From Stenotrophomonas maltophilia (GTDB lineage: Bacteria; Pseudomonadota; Gammaproteobacteria; Xanthomonadales; Xanthomonadaceae), in contig NZ_CP106759.1 in NCBI RefSeq assembly GCF_025642255.1, positions 3,809,501 to 3,873,500 on the forward strand: DNA of 64,000 nucleotides, given 5' to 3'. A program made the translations under genes and the position numbers. Numbering within the stretch: the first letter of the stretch is position 1; each line of letters starts with the position of its first letter. A model generated the notes under the pieces. That model worked only from the letters and a program-made list of their open reading frames with translations. It had not been told where the DNA came from and ran no database searches. Below are positions 10,847-18,449 of the stretch, one piece after another.

Positions 10847-11906
10847 CATCAAGACGGGCGCTTCCGCTTCCCAGGCCAATGCCGCCGACAGCGCTGCTGT
10901 CGCTGGTGGAGACATCGCAATGACCGCTACCCCCATCACCCTGATCGAAGCCATCACCCAGGCGCTGGCCTGGGAGCTGGAACACGACCCGTCGGTGCTG
11001 GTGCTGGGCGAGGACGTGGGCGTCAACGGCGGCGTGTTCCGCGCCACCGCCGGCCTGCAGCAGCGCTTCGGTGCGCAGCGCATCCTCGACACCCCGCTGG
11101 ATGAAACGACCATCGCCGGCCTCACCGTCGGCCTGGCCGCGCAGGGCATGAAGCCGGTGGCCGAAGCCCAGTTCGATGGCTTCGTCTACCCGATGGTCGA
11201 CCACATCATCTGCCACGCCGCGCGCTTGCGTACCCGTACCCGTGGCCGCCTGCACTGCCCGATGGTGCTGCGCGTGCCGTGGGGCGGTGGCATCCGTGCG
11301 CCGGAACACCACAGCGAAGCCAACGAATCGATCTTCACCAACGTGCCGGGCCTGCGCGTGGTGCTGCCGTCCAGCCCGCAGCGCGCCTATGGCCTGCTGC
11401 TGGCCGCCATGCGCGATCCCGATCCGGTGATCTACATGGAGCCCAAGCGCATCTACCGCCAGTACAAGGAAGTGGTCGTCAACGACGGCGAAGCCCTGCC
11501 GCTGGACGTGTGCTTCGTGCTGCGCGACGGCACCGACGTGACCCTGGTCGCCTGGGGTGCACAGGTGAAGGAAGCGCTGGAAGCGGCCGACAAGCTGGCT
11601 GGCGAGGGCATCAGTGCCGAAGTCATCGACGTGGCCACGCTGCGTCCGCTGGACTTCGCCACCATCGCCGAGTCGGTGTCCAAGACCGGCCGCTGCGTGA
11701 TCGTGCAGGAGGCCCCGAAGACCGCGGGCTTCGGTGCGGAAATCGCCGCGCGCCTGGCCGAGGAATCCATGTACGACCTGCTGGCCCCGGTCGAGCGCGT
11801 TACCGGCTACGACACCCACATTCCGCTGTTCCGCCTGGAGATGAAGTACCTGCCGAGCGTGGACCGGATCGTGACCGCGGCCAAGCGCGCGGTGGCGGCA
11901 GGCTGA
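10839..11906 (+). CDS. Keto-acid dehydrogenase E1 component, beta subunit
   Basis: The beta chain pairs with the upstream alpha subunit to form the E1 active site. Family blocks are clear: LVLGEDVGVNGGVFRATAGL near the N-terminus, EAQFDGFVYPMVDHI, and GGIRAPEHHSEANESIF. A transketolase C-terminal domain follows, with VIDVATLRPLDFATI. The long form (355 residues) overlaps the alpha gene by 8 bases. An internal ATG at 10920 with a GGTGGAG site 9 bases upstream gives 328 residues and starts right at the conserved domain, so the true start is unsettled. Overlap means translation is coupled. Confidence 0.92.
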   Translation: MDDIKTGASASQANAADSAAVAGGDIAMTATPITLIEAITQALAWELEHDPSVLVLGEDVGVNGGVFRATAGLQQRFGAQRILDTPLDETTIAGLTVGLAAQGMKPVAEAQFDGFVYPMVDHIICHAARLRTRTRGRLHCPMVLRVPWGGGIRAPEHHSEANESIFTNVPGLRVVLPSSPQRAYGLLLAAMRDPDPVIYMEPKRIYRQYKEVVVNDGEALPLDVCFVLRDGTDVTLVAWGAQVKEALEAADKLAGEGISAEVIDVATLRPLDFATIAESVSKTGRCVIVQEAPKTAGFGAEIAARLAEESMYDLLAPVERVTGYDTHIPLFRLEMKYLPSVDRIVTAAKRAVAAG

Positions 11907-11907
11907 C

Positions 11908-12261
11908 ATGCGGGCCCGCCTCCTTGGGGCTTACCGCAGCCAGTATCCCAACCCGCTCCGGTTCCGCACCGGCCAGATCGTCGAAGTAGGCGTACGTGAC
12001 GAGGAATGGCCGGCGTTTGCCTGGGTACGCACCAGCGATGGACGCGCCGGCTGGGCGCCCGTCGCCTGGCTGCAACTGCTGGACGACGGTCGCGCCGAAG
12101 CCCTGCGCGATTACGACGCCCGCGAGCTGGATGTGGAAAGCGGCGAGATGGTCAAGCTGCATCACGAACACGGCGGATGGTGGTGGTCCGAGCGCGCCAA
12201 TGGTGCGACGGGCTGGCTGCCGGCCCGCGAACTGGAACTGCTGGAAGAGAACTGCAAATGA
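11908..12261 (+). CDS. SH3-domain protein inside the dehydrogenase operon
   Basis: This 117-residue protein consists of two tandem SH3-like beta-barrels. One runs from about 10 to 55 (FRTGQIVEVGVRDEEWPAFA, then GRAGWAPVAWL) and the other from about 60 to 112 (ALRDYDARELDVESGEMVKL, then GGWWWSERANGATGWLPA). ALRDYDA and the G-W-P endings are classic for variant SH3 folds. There is no signal peptide, so it is cytoplasmic. It starts 1 base after the E1-beta stop and its own stop overlaps the E2 start (ATGA), so it is translationally coupled to the complex. A role in assembly or regulation of the complex is inference from position. Confidence 0.85.
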   Translation: MRARLLGAYRSQYPNPLRFRTGQIVEVGVRDEEWPAFAWVRTSDGRAGWAPVAWLQLLDDGRAEALRDYDARELDVESGEMVKLHHEHGGWWWSERANGATGWLPARELELLEENCK

Positions 12262-13643
12262 GCCAGACCAAGAATTTCAACCTGCCCGACCTGGGCGAAG
12301 GCCTGCCGGACGCGACCATCGTCGAGTGGTTCGTGAAGGAAGGCGATGTGATCAAGCTGGACGAGCCGCTGGTGTCGATGGAGACCGCCAAGGCCGTGGT
12401 GGAAGTGCCGTCGCCGGTCTCCGGCAAGGTGCTGAAGCTGTCCGGTGCGGCCGGTGACATCATTCCGACCGGCTCGGTGCTGGCCAGCTTCGAGATCGAC
12501 CCGAACCTGCCGCAGCGTGCCGATGGCCAGGACACCGGCCACAGCCACGGCCATGCGCCGGCACCGGCTGCGGCCGCAGCACCGACCCCGCCGCCGCTGC
12601 CGACTCCGGCACCGGCCGCCGCCGAGGACGCCAAGGCCGAGCGCGATGACGCCGGCACAGTGGTCGGCGCGATGCAGAGCTCCAATGCCGTGCACACCGA
12701 GCAGGCGCTGGCCGTCGGTGGCGTCAAGGCCGTACCGGCGGTGCGTGCGATGGCCCGCAAGCTGGGCGTGGACCTGAGCCGCGTGCGCGCCACCGGCAGC
12801 GATGGCGCGGTGACCATGGCCGACGTCAAGCAGGCCGCCGCCAACGGCACCGCCAAGCTCGGCGCCGCGCCGGCCCCGGCTGCCGCTGCGGCCTATGCCG
12901 CGCCGGCCCCGGCGCAGGTGTCTGCGCCGGTTCAGAACGAAACCCGCACCCCCTTGTCTGCGGCGGGCAAGCCGATGCGCACGCAACCGCCGGGCGTGGT
13001 CGCCAAGGGCCAGCCGGAACCGCTGAAGGGCGTGCGCCGCAACATGGCGCGGGTGATGGCCGATGCGCACAGCAAGGTTGTACCGACCACGCTCAACGAC
13101 GACGCCGACATCCATGCCTGGCTGCCCGGCAACGACGTCACCGCCCGCCTGGTGCGTGCCATCGTGGTTGCCGCGCAGAAGGTGCCGGCGATGAACGCCT
13201 GGTTCGATGGCGAAGCGCTGACCCGCACCCTGCACGCGCAGGTGGACATTGGCATCGCCGTGGACACCGACGACGGCCTGTTCGTGCCGGCCCTGCGCAA
13301 CGCCGACATGCTGGATGCCCGTGGCATCCGCGAGGGCGTGAACCGCCTGCGCGAGCAGGTGGAAGCGCGCTCGATCGCGGCCTCGGAACTGAGTGGCTAC
13401 ACCATCTCGCTGTCCAACTTCGGCATGTTCGCCGGCCGCTACGCGACCCCGGTCGTGGTGCCGCCGTGCGTGGCCATCGTCGGTGCCGGCCGTGCCCGCC
13501 ATCAGATGACCCCGGTGATGGGCGGCGTGGAAGCGCACAAGGTCATCCCGCTGTCGGTCACCTTCGACCACCGCGCAGCCACCGGCGGCGAAGCTGCCCG
13601 CTTCCTGCGCGCGATGATGGACGACCTGGCCCTGGCCAGCTGA
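12258..13643 (+). CDS. Dihydrolipoamide acyltransferase (E2)
   Basis: The product is 461 residues. One lipoyl domain leads, with the lipoylated Lys in SMETAKAVVEVPSP near residue 43. An Ala/Pro linker is followed by the peripheral-subunit-binding domain around residue 160 (VRAMARKLGVDLSRVRATGS). A second flexible linker leads to the catalytic domain. The E2 core transfers acyl groups from lipoate to CoA. The usual catalytic HxxxDG reads HRAATG at His438, with Thr in place of Asp. No E3 gene follows, so dihydrolipoamide dehydrogenase must come from elsewhere. The operon ends at the terminator at 13671. Confidence 0.92.
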   Translation: MSQTKNFNLPDLGEGLPDATIVEWFVKEGDVIKLDEPLVSMETAKAVVEVPSPVSGKVLKLSGAAGDIIPTGSVLASFEIDPNLPQRADGQDTGHSHGHAPAPAAAAAPTPPPLPTPAPAAAEDAKAERDDAGTVVGAMQSSNAVHTEQALAVGGVKAVPAVRAMARKLGVDLSRVRATGSDGAVTMADVKQAAANGTAKLGAAPAPAAAAAYAAPAPAQVSAPVQNETRTPLSAAGKPMRTQPPGVVAKGQPEPLKGVRRNMARVMADAHSKVVPTTLNDDADIHAWLPGNDVTARLVRAIVVAAQKVPAMNAWFDGEALTRTLHAQVDIGIAVDTDDGLFVPALRNADMLDARGIREGVNRLREQVEARSIAASELSGYTISLSNFGMFAGRYATPVVVPPCVAIVGAGRARHQMTPVMGGVEAHKVIPLSVTFDHRAATGGEAARFLRAMMDDLALAS

Positions 13644-13670
13644 TCGACCACCACCTCTGAAACACAGAAG

Positions 13671-13696
13671 ACGCCGGGCAGTGCCCGGCGTTTTTT
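13671..13696 (+). terminator. Rho-independent terminator of the E1-E2 operon
   Basis: A perfect 9-base-pair stem ACGCCGGGC / GCCCGGCGT with loop AGT is followed by six T residues. It starts 27 bases after the E2 stop codon. The stem resembles a SMAG arm. Confidence 0.92.
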
Positions 13697-13712
13697 GTAC
13701 GCGCTCTACGGT

Positions 13713-13732
13713 GAGCCGAGCCCATGCTCGGC
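13713..13732 (+). repeat. Degenerate SMAG palindrome
   Basis: GAGCCGAGC-CCAT-GCTCGGC forms a short hairpin like the GTAGAGCCGAGC subtype at 36750, but the head reads GGTG rather than GTAG. Confidence 0.5.
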
Positions 13733-13812
13733 AGCTTCTTGCTGGTCAACCGAAAGGTGGGCGGAACCACATCCGGGAACAGCGGAACCGGCAGGTACCG
13801 GCTCCCCTCATT

Positions 13813-14199
13813 TCAACCGCGCGCGGGCAGGCCCTCGGCGCGGCTGTACACACGCAGGCGGTGCCCATCCGGATCAACACCCACGAAGGTATGCCCGAAT
13901 TCCAGGGTGACCGGGGCCTGCACGATCTGCACGCCGAGTGCGCGCCACGCGTCGTGCATCTGCTGTACAGCCTCCGGGTTGGCGACCACCATCGCCAGTT
14001 CCGCGGCGCCGGCCTGCGTGGACACCGGCGGCTGCACGTCATCGCGCTGCCACAGGCCGAGCGCGGCGCCGTCGCCGAGCAGGAACAGGGCAAAGCCGGG
14101 CGACTGCTCGACGGGGGGTGTGCCGAGGATGCCGCTGTAGAAGGCGGCGCTGGCAGCGACATCGCTTGCGTACTGCAGCAGGGTGCTGGACCTGAACAT
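13813..14199 (-). CDS. VOC-superfamily (glyoxalase/bleomycin-resistance fold) protein
   Basis: The 128-residue single-domain protein has the paired beta-alpha-beta-beta-beta modules of the VOC fold: LLQYASDVAASAAFYSGILG at the N-terminus and FVGVDPDGHRLRVYSRAE at the C-terminus. Members are metal-dependent isomerases or dioxygenases, or drug-sequestering proteins. The substrate is not apparent. It lies downstream of a YafY-type regulator on the same strand, with a strong palindrome in the 122-base gap, so the regulator probably controls it. Confidence 0.82.
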   Translation of the reverse strand: MFRSSTLLQYASDVAASAAFYSGILGTPPVEQSPGFALFLLGDGAALGLWQRDDVQPPVSTQAGAAELAMVVANPEAVQQMHDAWRALGVQIVQAPVTLEFGHTFVGVDPDGHRLRVYSRAEGLPARG

Positions 14200-14240
14200 G
14201 GGGACGCTCCGTTGTTGGGAGCCTTCATGGTGGTACCGCC

Positions 14241-14263
14241 CTGCTGACAGATTCTGTCAGCAG
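14241..14263. promoter_or_regulatory. Candidate operator for the YafY-type regulator
   Basis: A perfect 10-base inverted repeat CTGCTGACAG / CTGTCAGCAG is separated by ATT. It sits 42 bases upstream of the VOC start codon and just after the regulator's stop. The TGACAG...CTGTCA core is the size of a dimeric regulator site. It lacks a T-tract, so it is not a good terminator. Confidence 0.5.
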
Positions 14264-14321
14264 CATCGCGATTGTTCGCCCGCTGTTCGCCAAGCTCGAA
14301 GGCCGTCGAGCAAGCCCGATG

Positions 14322-15029
14322 CTACGAACGATCCAACCAGTCCGGTGCGATGCCCTGGGCCTTCTGCCAGCGCCGCAGCAGGATCGCGCGTGGCACGTGA
14401 TAGCGATCCTCCAGCGCGCGTACCTGCCGGATGCGGTCCAGCCGGAAGTGGCGGAAGTCTTCGCGGCTCTCGCACCACGCCGCCAGCATCGGAACTTCGT
14501 CGAAGTAGCCCAGCGCGAAGGGCCAGACGATGCGCTCGCTGCGCTGGCCGTGCGCATCTTCGTAGCCGAACTTCAGGCGCTGCTGTGCGCTTACGGCTTC
14601 GCGCACCGCCTGGAGCCGGGCCGCCGGCACCTTGGCCGCTGTTCGTGAAGGGCCCACGCGCAGACCGCTGTCACGCAGTGCCTCGCGGCGGGCGGCGGGC
14701 AACACATGCGCGATGCGCGCCAACGCATCACGGGCAGCCTCGGCCAGCGCCGGCTCGGTGCGGGCCGCCACCCAGCGCAGGCCCAGCACCAGCGCGTCGA
14801 TCTCGGCCGGTGGCAGGGTCATCGGCGGCAGCGTGTCGCTCGGCGCGAGCTGGTAGCCGACGCCGGCCTCGCCGCGCAGGTCAGCGCCCTGCCCGCGCAG
14901 CGTCTCGATGTCGCGGTACAGCGTACGCAGGCTGATACCCAGCGCATCGGCCAGCACCTGTCCGGCCACCGGCCGTCGATGGCGGCGCAGCAGCTGCAGC
15001 AGCTGGGTCAGGCGCAGCGCACGCGACAT
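14322..15029 (-). CDS. YafY-type transcriptional regulator (HTH + WYL domain)
   Basis: The 235-residue protein has an N-terminal helix-turn-helix (QLLRRHRRPVAGQVLADALG, then SLRTLYRDIETLRGQG) and a WYL-type sensing domain from about residue 135 (LKFGYEDAHGQRSERIVWPF, GYFDEVPMLAAWCESREDFR, then HFRLDRIRQV). WYL regulators respond to small ligands or nucleic acids. Its ATG overlaps the stop of the upstream reductase gene by 1 base, indicating a shared transcript. The VOC gene downstream is the likely target. Confidence 0.88.
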   Translation of the reverse strand: MSRALRLTQLLQLLRRHRRPVAGQVLADALGISLRTLYRDIETLRGQGADLRGEAGVGYQLAPSDTLPPMTLPPAEIDALVLGLRWVAARTEPALAEAARDALARIAHVLPAARREALRDSGLRVGPSRTAAKVPAARLQAVREAVSAQQRLKFGYEDAHGQRSERIVWPFALGYFDEVPMLAAWCESREDFRHFRLDRIRQVRALEDRYHVPRAILLRRWQKAQGIAPDWLDRS

Positions 15030-15664
15030 CAGCCGACCAGTGCGCTTGATGTCACCACGTGCTCACCCGGTTGCGGGGCCAGCGCGGCTCCGGTCAGTGC
15101 CTTGGCGATCTCGGCGGCTGGATTGATCCGCCATGCCCGCGGCAGTGCCGGCCCCAAGGCACCGAGCACCGCCAGTGCGAAACGCTCGCCACGACGGACC
15201 TCGGTGCGCTCGCCGCCGATCAGTCCAGGCCGCACCAGGGTCAGCGAGGCGAAGCCCAGCGCGCGCAGGTCACGCTCCAGCTCGCCCTTCACCCGGCTGT
15301 AGAAGATCGACGACTGCGGGTTGGCACCGGCGGCGGAATTCAATACATAGGTCTTCGCGCCCTGTGCCTGTGCGAGGCGGGCGAACGCCAGCGGATAGTC
15401 ATGGTCGATGCGGTGGAAGGCCGCGCGGCTGCCGGCTTGGGCGATGGTGCTGCCCAGCGCGCAGATGACCGCGTCCACGCGCGCCCACTCAGGCGAGGCC
15501 GGCAGCGCGTCAAAGGCCAGCACCGGGTTCTCCAGCTTCCCATGGGTCAACGCCAGCGGACGCCGGGTGGGCGCGATCACGGCGCTGCAGCGCGGGTCGT
15601 CCAGCAACCCGGGCAGCGTCAGCCCGCCGACCAGGCCGGTCGCCCCCAGCAACATCACGCGCAT
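15029..15664 (-). CDS. NAD(P)-binding Rossmann-fold oxidoreductase (atypical SDR)
   Basis: About 211 residues starting at ATG 15664, which has GGGAGG 5 bases upstream; a GTG two codons earlier lies too close to that site. The nucleotide-binding motif is VMLLGATGLVGGLTLPGLL at the very N-terminus. VICALGSTIAQAG, YVLNSAAGANPQSSIFYSRV (Tyr-Ser-x-x-Lys-like catalytic region) and LTLVRPGLIGGERTE follow, as in HTATIP2-like reductases. The substrate is unknown. It is the first gene of a three-gene unit with the YafY regulator and VOC protein. Confidence 0.85.
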   Translation of the reverse strand: MRVMLLGATGLVGGLTLPGLLDDPRCSAVIAPTRRPLALTHGKLENPVLAFDALPASPEWARVDAVICALGSTIAQAGSRAAFHRIDHDYPLAFARLAQAQGAKTYVLNSAAGANPQSSIFYSRVKGELERDLRALGFASLTLVRPGLIGGERTEVRRGERFALAVLGALGPALPRAWRINPAAEIAKALTGAALAPQPGEHVVTSSALVG

Positions 15665-15769
15665 CACCACCTCCCGTGCGGCATCCTGTCGCCCATCCTA
15701 GCCGTTCAAGCCATCGGCAGCCGCGCCGATATGCTGGAACCAGACCCTGCCAGCCCCAGGATTCGCTCC

Positions 15770-17308
15770 ATGACGGACCACCCCGACCCGCGCCCCGCCC
15801 CCGGCACCGCCCTCGGTCCGCCGGCACGCGTGCGCGCGGTGGCCGACGCGGGTGAGGGCGAGCGCGTGGTCCTGCAGGGCGGCAGCAGCGCAAGCCTGCA
15901 ACGGCTCTTTGCCGGTGCCGATGCGCCGGAGCCGCTGCTGGCCGCGTTCGCCAATGGCATGGCGACGCTGCCGGGCGAACTGGGCGACATGGGTGATCGC
16001 CTGCAGTCCGCGCAGGCCAGCGCCGACTGGCCACGCTACGGGCGGGCGATGCGGCAACTGATCGACAAGTACATCCGCACCATCGACCAGCATTCACCGG
16101 ATGGGCAGCCCGACAGCCTGCGCCTGTCCGAACAGCTGCGCCTGCTGCTGGGCGGCGCGGTAGTGGCGCTGCTGCAGCACGACCCGGACCTGCGCGAGCA
16201 GGCGCAGGCGCTGTCCCTTCGCCTGCGCCACTGGCAGCCGGGCAGCGCCCTGGAGCCGATCGAGCAGGGTGTGCGCGAGCTCGGCCATCAGATCGGCGTG
16301 CGTGCCGGCAGCTGGCAGGAACAGCAGGCGCTGCTGCTGGAGCTGTTCGCACTGCTGCTGGAGAATGTGAGCGAACTGCTGGACGATCGCAGCTGGCTGC
16401 AGGGCCAGATCGCGGCGGTGCGGCAACTGCTGTCCGGCCCGCTGCAGGCCGAGGCGGTTGAACGAACGCGTGCCGAGCTGCGCGAGGTGATCTACCGGCA
16501 GGGCCTGCTGCGCCAGGGCATCGACGACTCCAAGGCGGCGATGCGCGGACTGATGGGGGATTTCATCGAACGCATGGATGGCATGGCCACCAGCACCGGT
16601 GAATACCATGACCGTATCGGCAGCTACGCACTGCAGCTGCGCGAGGCGCGCAGCATCGCCGATCTGAACCAGCTGCTGCAGGAGGTGATGCGCGATACCG
16701 GCAAAGTGCAGCAGCAGGCCGCGCAGGCACGCGACCACCTGGCCGCCGCACGGCTGGATGTGGAGCGCGCTGAACAACGCATCGCCGAGCTGGAACAGGA
16801 ACTGCGCATGGCCGGCGACCTCGCGCGCATCGATCCGCTGACCCAGGCACTGAACCGCCGGGGCCTGGACGAACTGCTGCAGCGCGAGCTGGCGCGCGCC
16901 GAACGCAACAACACGCCGCTGGGCGTGGCGGTGATCGATCTGGATGACTTCCACCAGACCAACAACGCGCATGGTCACGCCGGCGGTGACGCGCTGCTGC
17001 AGCACATGGTGGCGGTGTGCAGGCTGCTGCTGCGCGCCACCGATGGCATCGCGCGGCTGGGCGGCGACGAGTTCGTGCTGGTGCTGCCGGAGACCCCCGG
17101 TGCGGACAGCATGGCCACCGTGCAGCGCCTGCAGCGCTCACTGGCGCATCGGGTACTGACTGTGCAGGACCGGCGCGTGCCGGTGCATTTCAGTGCCGGA
17201 CTGGCGCAATGGCAGCCCGGCGATGACAGCGAGGCGCTGCTGCGACGGGCCGACGAGGCGCTGTACGCGGCCAAGCGGCAGGGCAAGAACCGCGTGCAGG
17301 CGGGCTGA
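15770..17308 (+). CDS. Diguanylate cyclase (GGDEF) with N-terminal helical sensor
   Basis: The 512-residue protein makes the second messenger c-di-GMP. Residues about 1-330 are helical with a coiled coil (DVERAEQRIAELEQELRMAG) and no membrane segment, so it is cytoplasmic. The catalytic domain begins at DPLTQALNRRGLDELLQREL. The active site GGDEF is intact near residue 433. An RxxD inhibition site (RATD) sits exactly five residues before it, so product feedback should work. The C-terminal RADEALYAAKRQGKNRV is typical. No EAL domain follows. An upstream Met at 15731 is an alternative start. Confidence 0.92.
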   Translation: MTDHPDPRPAPGTALGPPARVRAVADAGEGERVVLQGGSSASLQRLFAGADAPEPLLAAFANGMATLPGELGDMGDRLQSAQASADWPRYGRAMRQLIDKYIRTIDQHSPDGQPDSLRLSEQLRLLLGGAVVALLQHDPDLREQAQALSLRLRHWQPGSALEPIEQGVRELGHQIGVRAGSWQEQQALLLELFALLLENVSELLDDRSWLQGQIAAVRQLLSGPLQAEAVERTRAELREVIYRQGLLRQGIDDSKAAMRGLMGDFIERMDGMATSTGEYHDRIGSYALQLREARSIADLNQLLQEVMRDTGKVQQQAAQARDHLAAARLDVERAEQRIAELEQELRMAGDLARIDPLTQALNRRGLDELLQRELARAERNNTPLGVAVIDLDDFHQTNNAHGHAGGDALLQHMVAVCRLLLRATDGIARLGGDEFVLVLPETPGADSMATVQRLQRSLAHRVLTVQDRRVPVHFSAGLAQWQPGDDSEALLRRADEALYAAKRQGKNRVQAG

Positions 17309-17316
17309 AGCGCTCC

Positions 17317-17339
17317 GCCGGGCATGGCCCGGCGCTACC
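17317..17339 (-). repeat. SMAG/REP palindrome
   Basis: The standard GCCGGGC-ATG-GCCCGGC unit with its GTAG head on the minus strand lies in the gap between the convergent cyclase and DUF808 genes. Confidence 0.85.
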
Positions 17340-17360
17340 GCCGCCCGTCCGGCGACGCGG

Positions 17361-18287
17361 CTACTTCCCGCGCAGCTTCTGGATGCCGGTCACCGCCGCC
17401 AGCACGATGGCGCCAGCGACGATACCCACCACCATGTTGGCAACCGCGCCGATCAGCCAGCCCCACTGGCCCTGGCCACCGAGCGCCTGCACCGCGTGGT
17501 GCAGCGCCGGCACGTTGTGCACCAGAATGCCGCCGCCGACCAGAAACATGGCCACGGTGCCGGCGATCGACAGGAACTTCATCAACCACGGCGCCGATGC
17601 GACCAGGCCGCGTCCGAACGCTGCGACCGCTCCGCCCTTGCGCGAGAGGTACAGGCCCGCGTCGTCCAGCTTGACGATGCCGGCAACCAGTCCGTAGACG
17701 AACACCGTCATCGCCAATGCGACCACCACCAGGGTGAGCACCTGCTGGGAGAACGAGGCGGCGGCAACCACGCCCAGTGTCAGGACGATGATCTCGGCAG
17801 AGAGGATGAAGTCGGTACGGATCGCACCTTTCACCTTGTCCTTCTCCCACGCCACCATGTCCACCTGCGCATCGGCCAGTGCCTTGCGCCGCTCGGCCTG
17901 GTGCTCGGCGTCCTCGTCCGCCGAATGCAGGAAACGGTGCGCCAGCTTTTCCACGCCCTCGAAGCACAGGAATGCGCCACCGATCATCATCAAGGGCACG
18001 ATCAGCGGCACGTTCCAGCCACGACCATGCAGCCAGGCTTCCAGGGCGCTGATCGCCAGCGCGGCCGGAACCAGGATCACCTTGTTGAGCAGCGAGCCTT
18101 TGGCCACCGCCCAGACCACAGGCAGTTCACGGTTGGCAGAAACACCGGTTACCTGCTGCGCGTTCAGCGCCAGGTCGTCGCCAAGCACACCGGCCGTCTT
18201 CTTCGCGGCCACCTTGGTCAGGATCGAGACGTCATCGAGCAGCGTCGCGATATCGTCGAGCAGGGCAAACAGGCTGGCACCGGCCAT
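17361..18287 (-). CDS. DUF808-family inner-membrane protein (YedI-like)
   Basis: This 308-residue protein begins MAGASLFALLDDIATLLDDV, the invariant start of the DUF808/YedI family. VSILTKVAAKKTAGVLGDDL and KGSLLNKVILVPAAL follow. Several hydrophobic helices are visible (VPLIVPLMMIGGAFLCFEGV, a long VLTLVVVALAMTVFVYGLVA segment, and two near the end). A soluble charged loop with Asp/Glu/His lies near residues 120-150. The family's function is not established. It is convergent with the cyclase and has no obvious operon partner. Confidence 0.9.
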   Translation of the reverse strand: MAGASLFALLDDIATLLDDVSILTKVAAKKTAGVLGDDLALNAQQVTGVSANRELPVVWAVAKGSLLNKVILVPAALAISALEAWLHGRGWNVPLIVPLMMIGGAFLCFEGVEKLAHRFLHSADEDAEHQAERRKALADAQVDMVAWEKDKVKGAIRTDFILSAEIIVLTLGVVAAASFSQQVLTLVVVALAMTVFVYGLVAGIVKLDDAGLYLSRKGGAVAAFGRGLVASAPWLMKFLSIAGTVAMFLVGGGILVHNVPALHHAVQALGGQGQWGWLIGAVANMVVGIVAGAIVLAAVTGIQKLRGK

Positions 18288-18401
18288 GGGGGTTCCAGGA
18301 GGGAGGATGGACGGATTCTGACCGATCCAACGGCCCGGGAGGAAGTGGATTCACCGCGTGCCTACCCTGCCCCGGCCAGACTGGCGAGGTGATCCCGTTC
18401 C

Positions 18402-18424
18402 GCCGGGCATGGCCCGGCACTACC
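18402..18424 (-). repeat. SMAG/REP palindrome
   Basis: GCCGGGC-ATG-GCCCGGC followed by ACTACC. It lies 26 bases before the TTG start of the ABC1 kinase gene, in a divergent promoter region. Confidence 0.85.
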
Positions 18425-18449
18425 GGTCGTTGTCCACAAGGAGTGCCGT

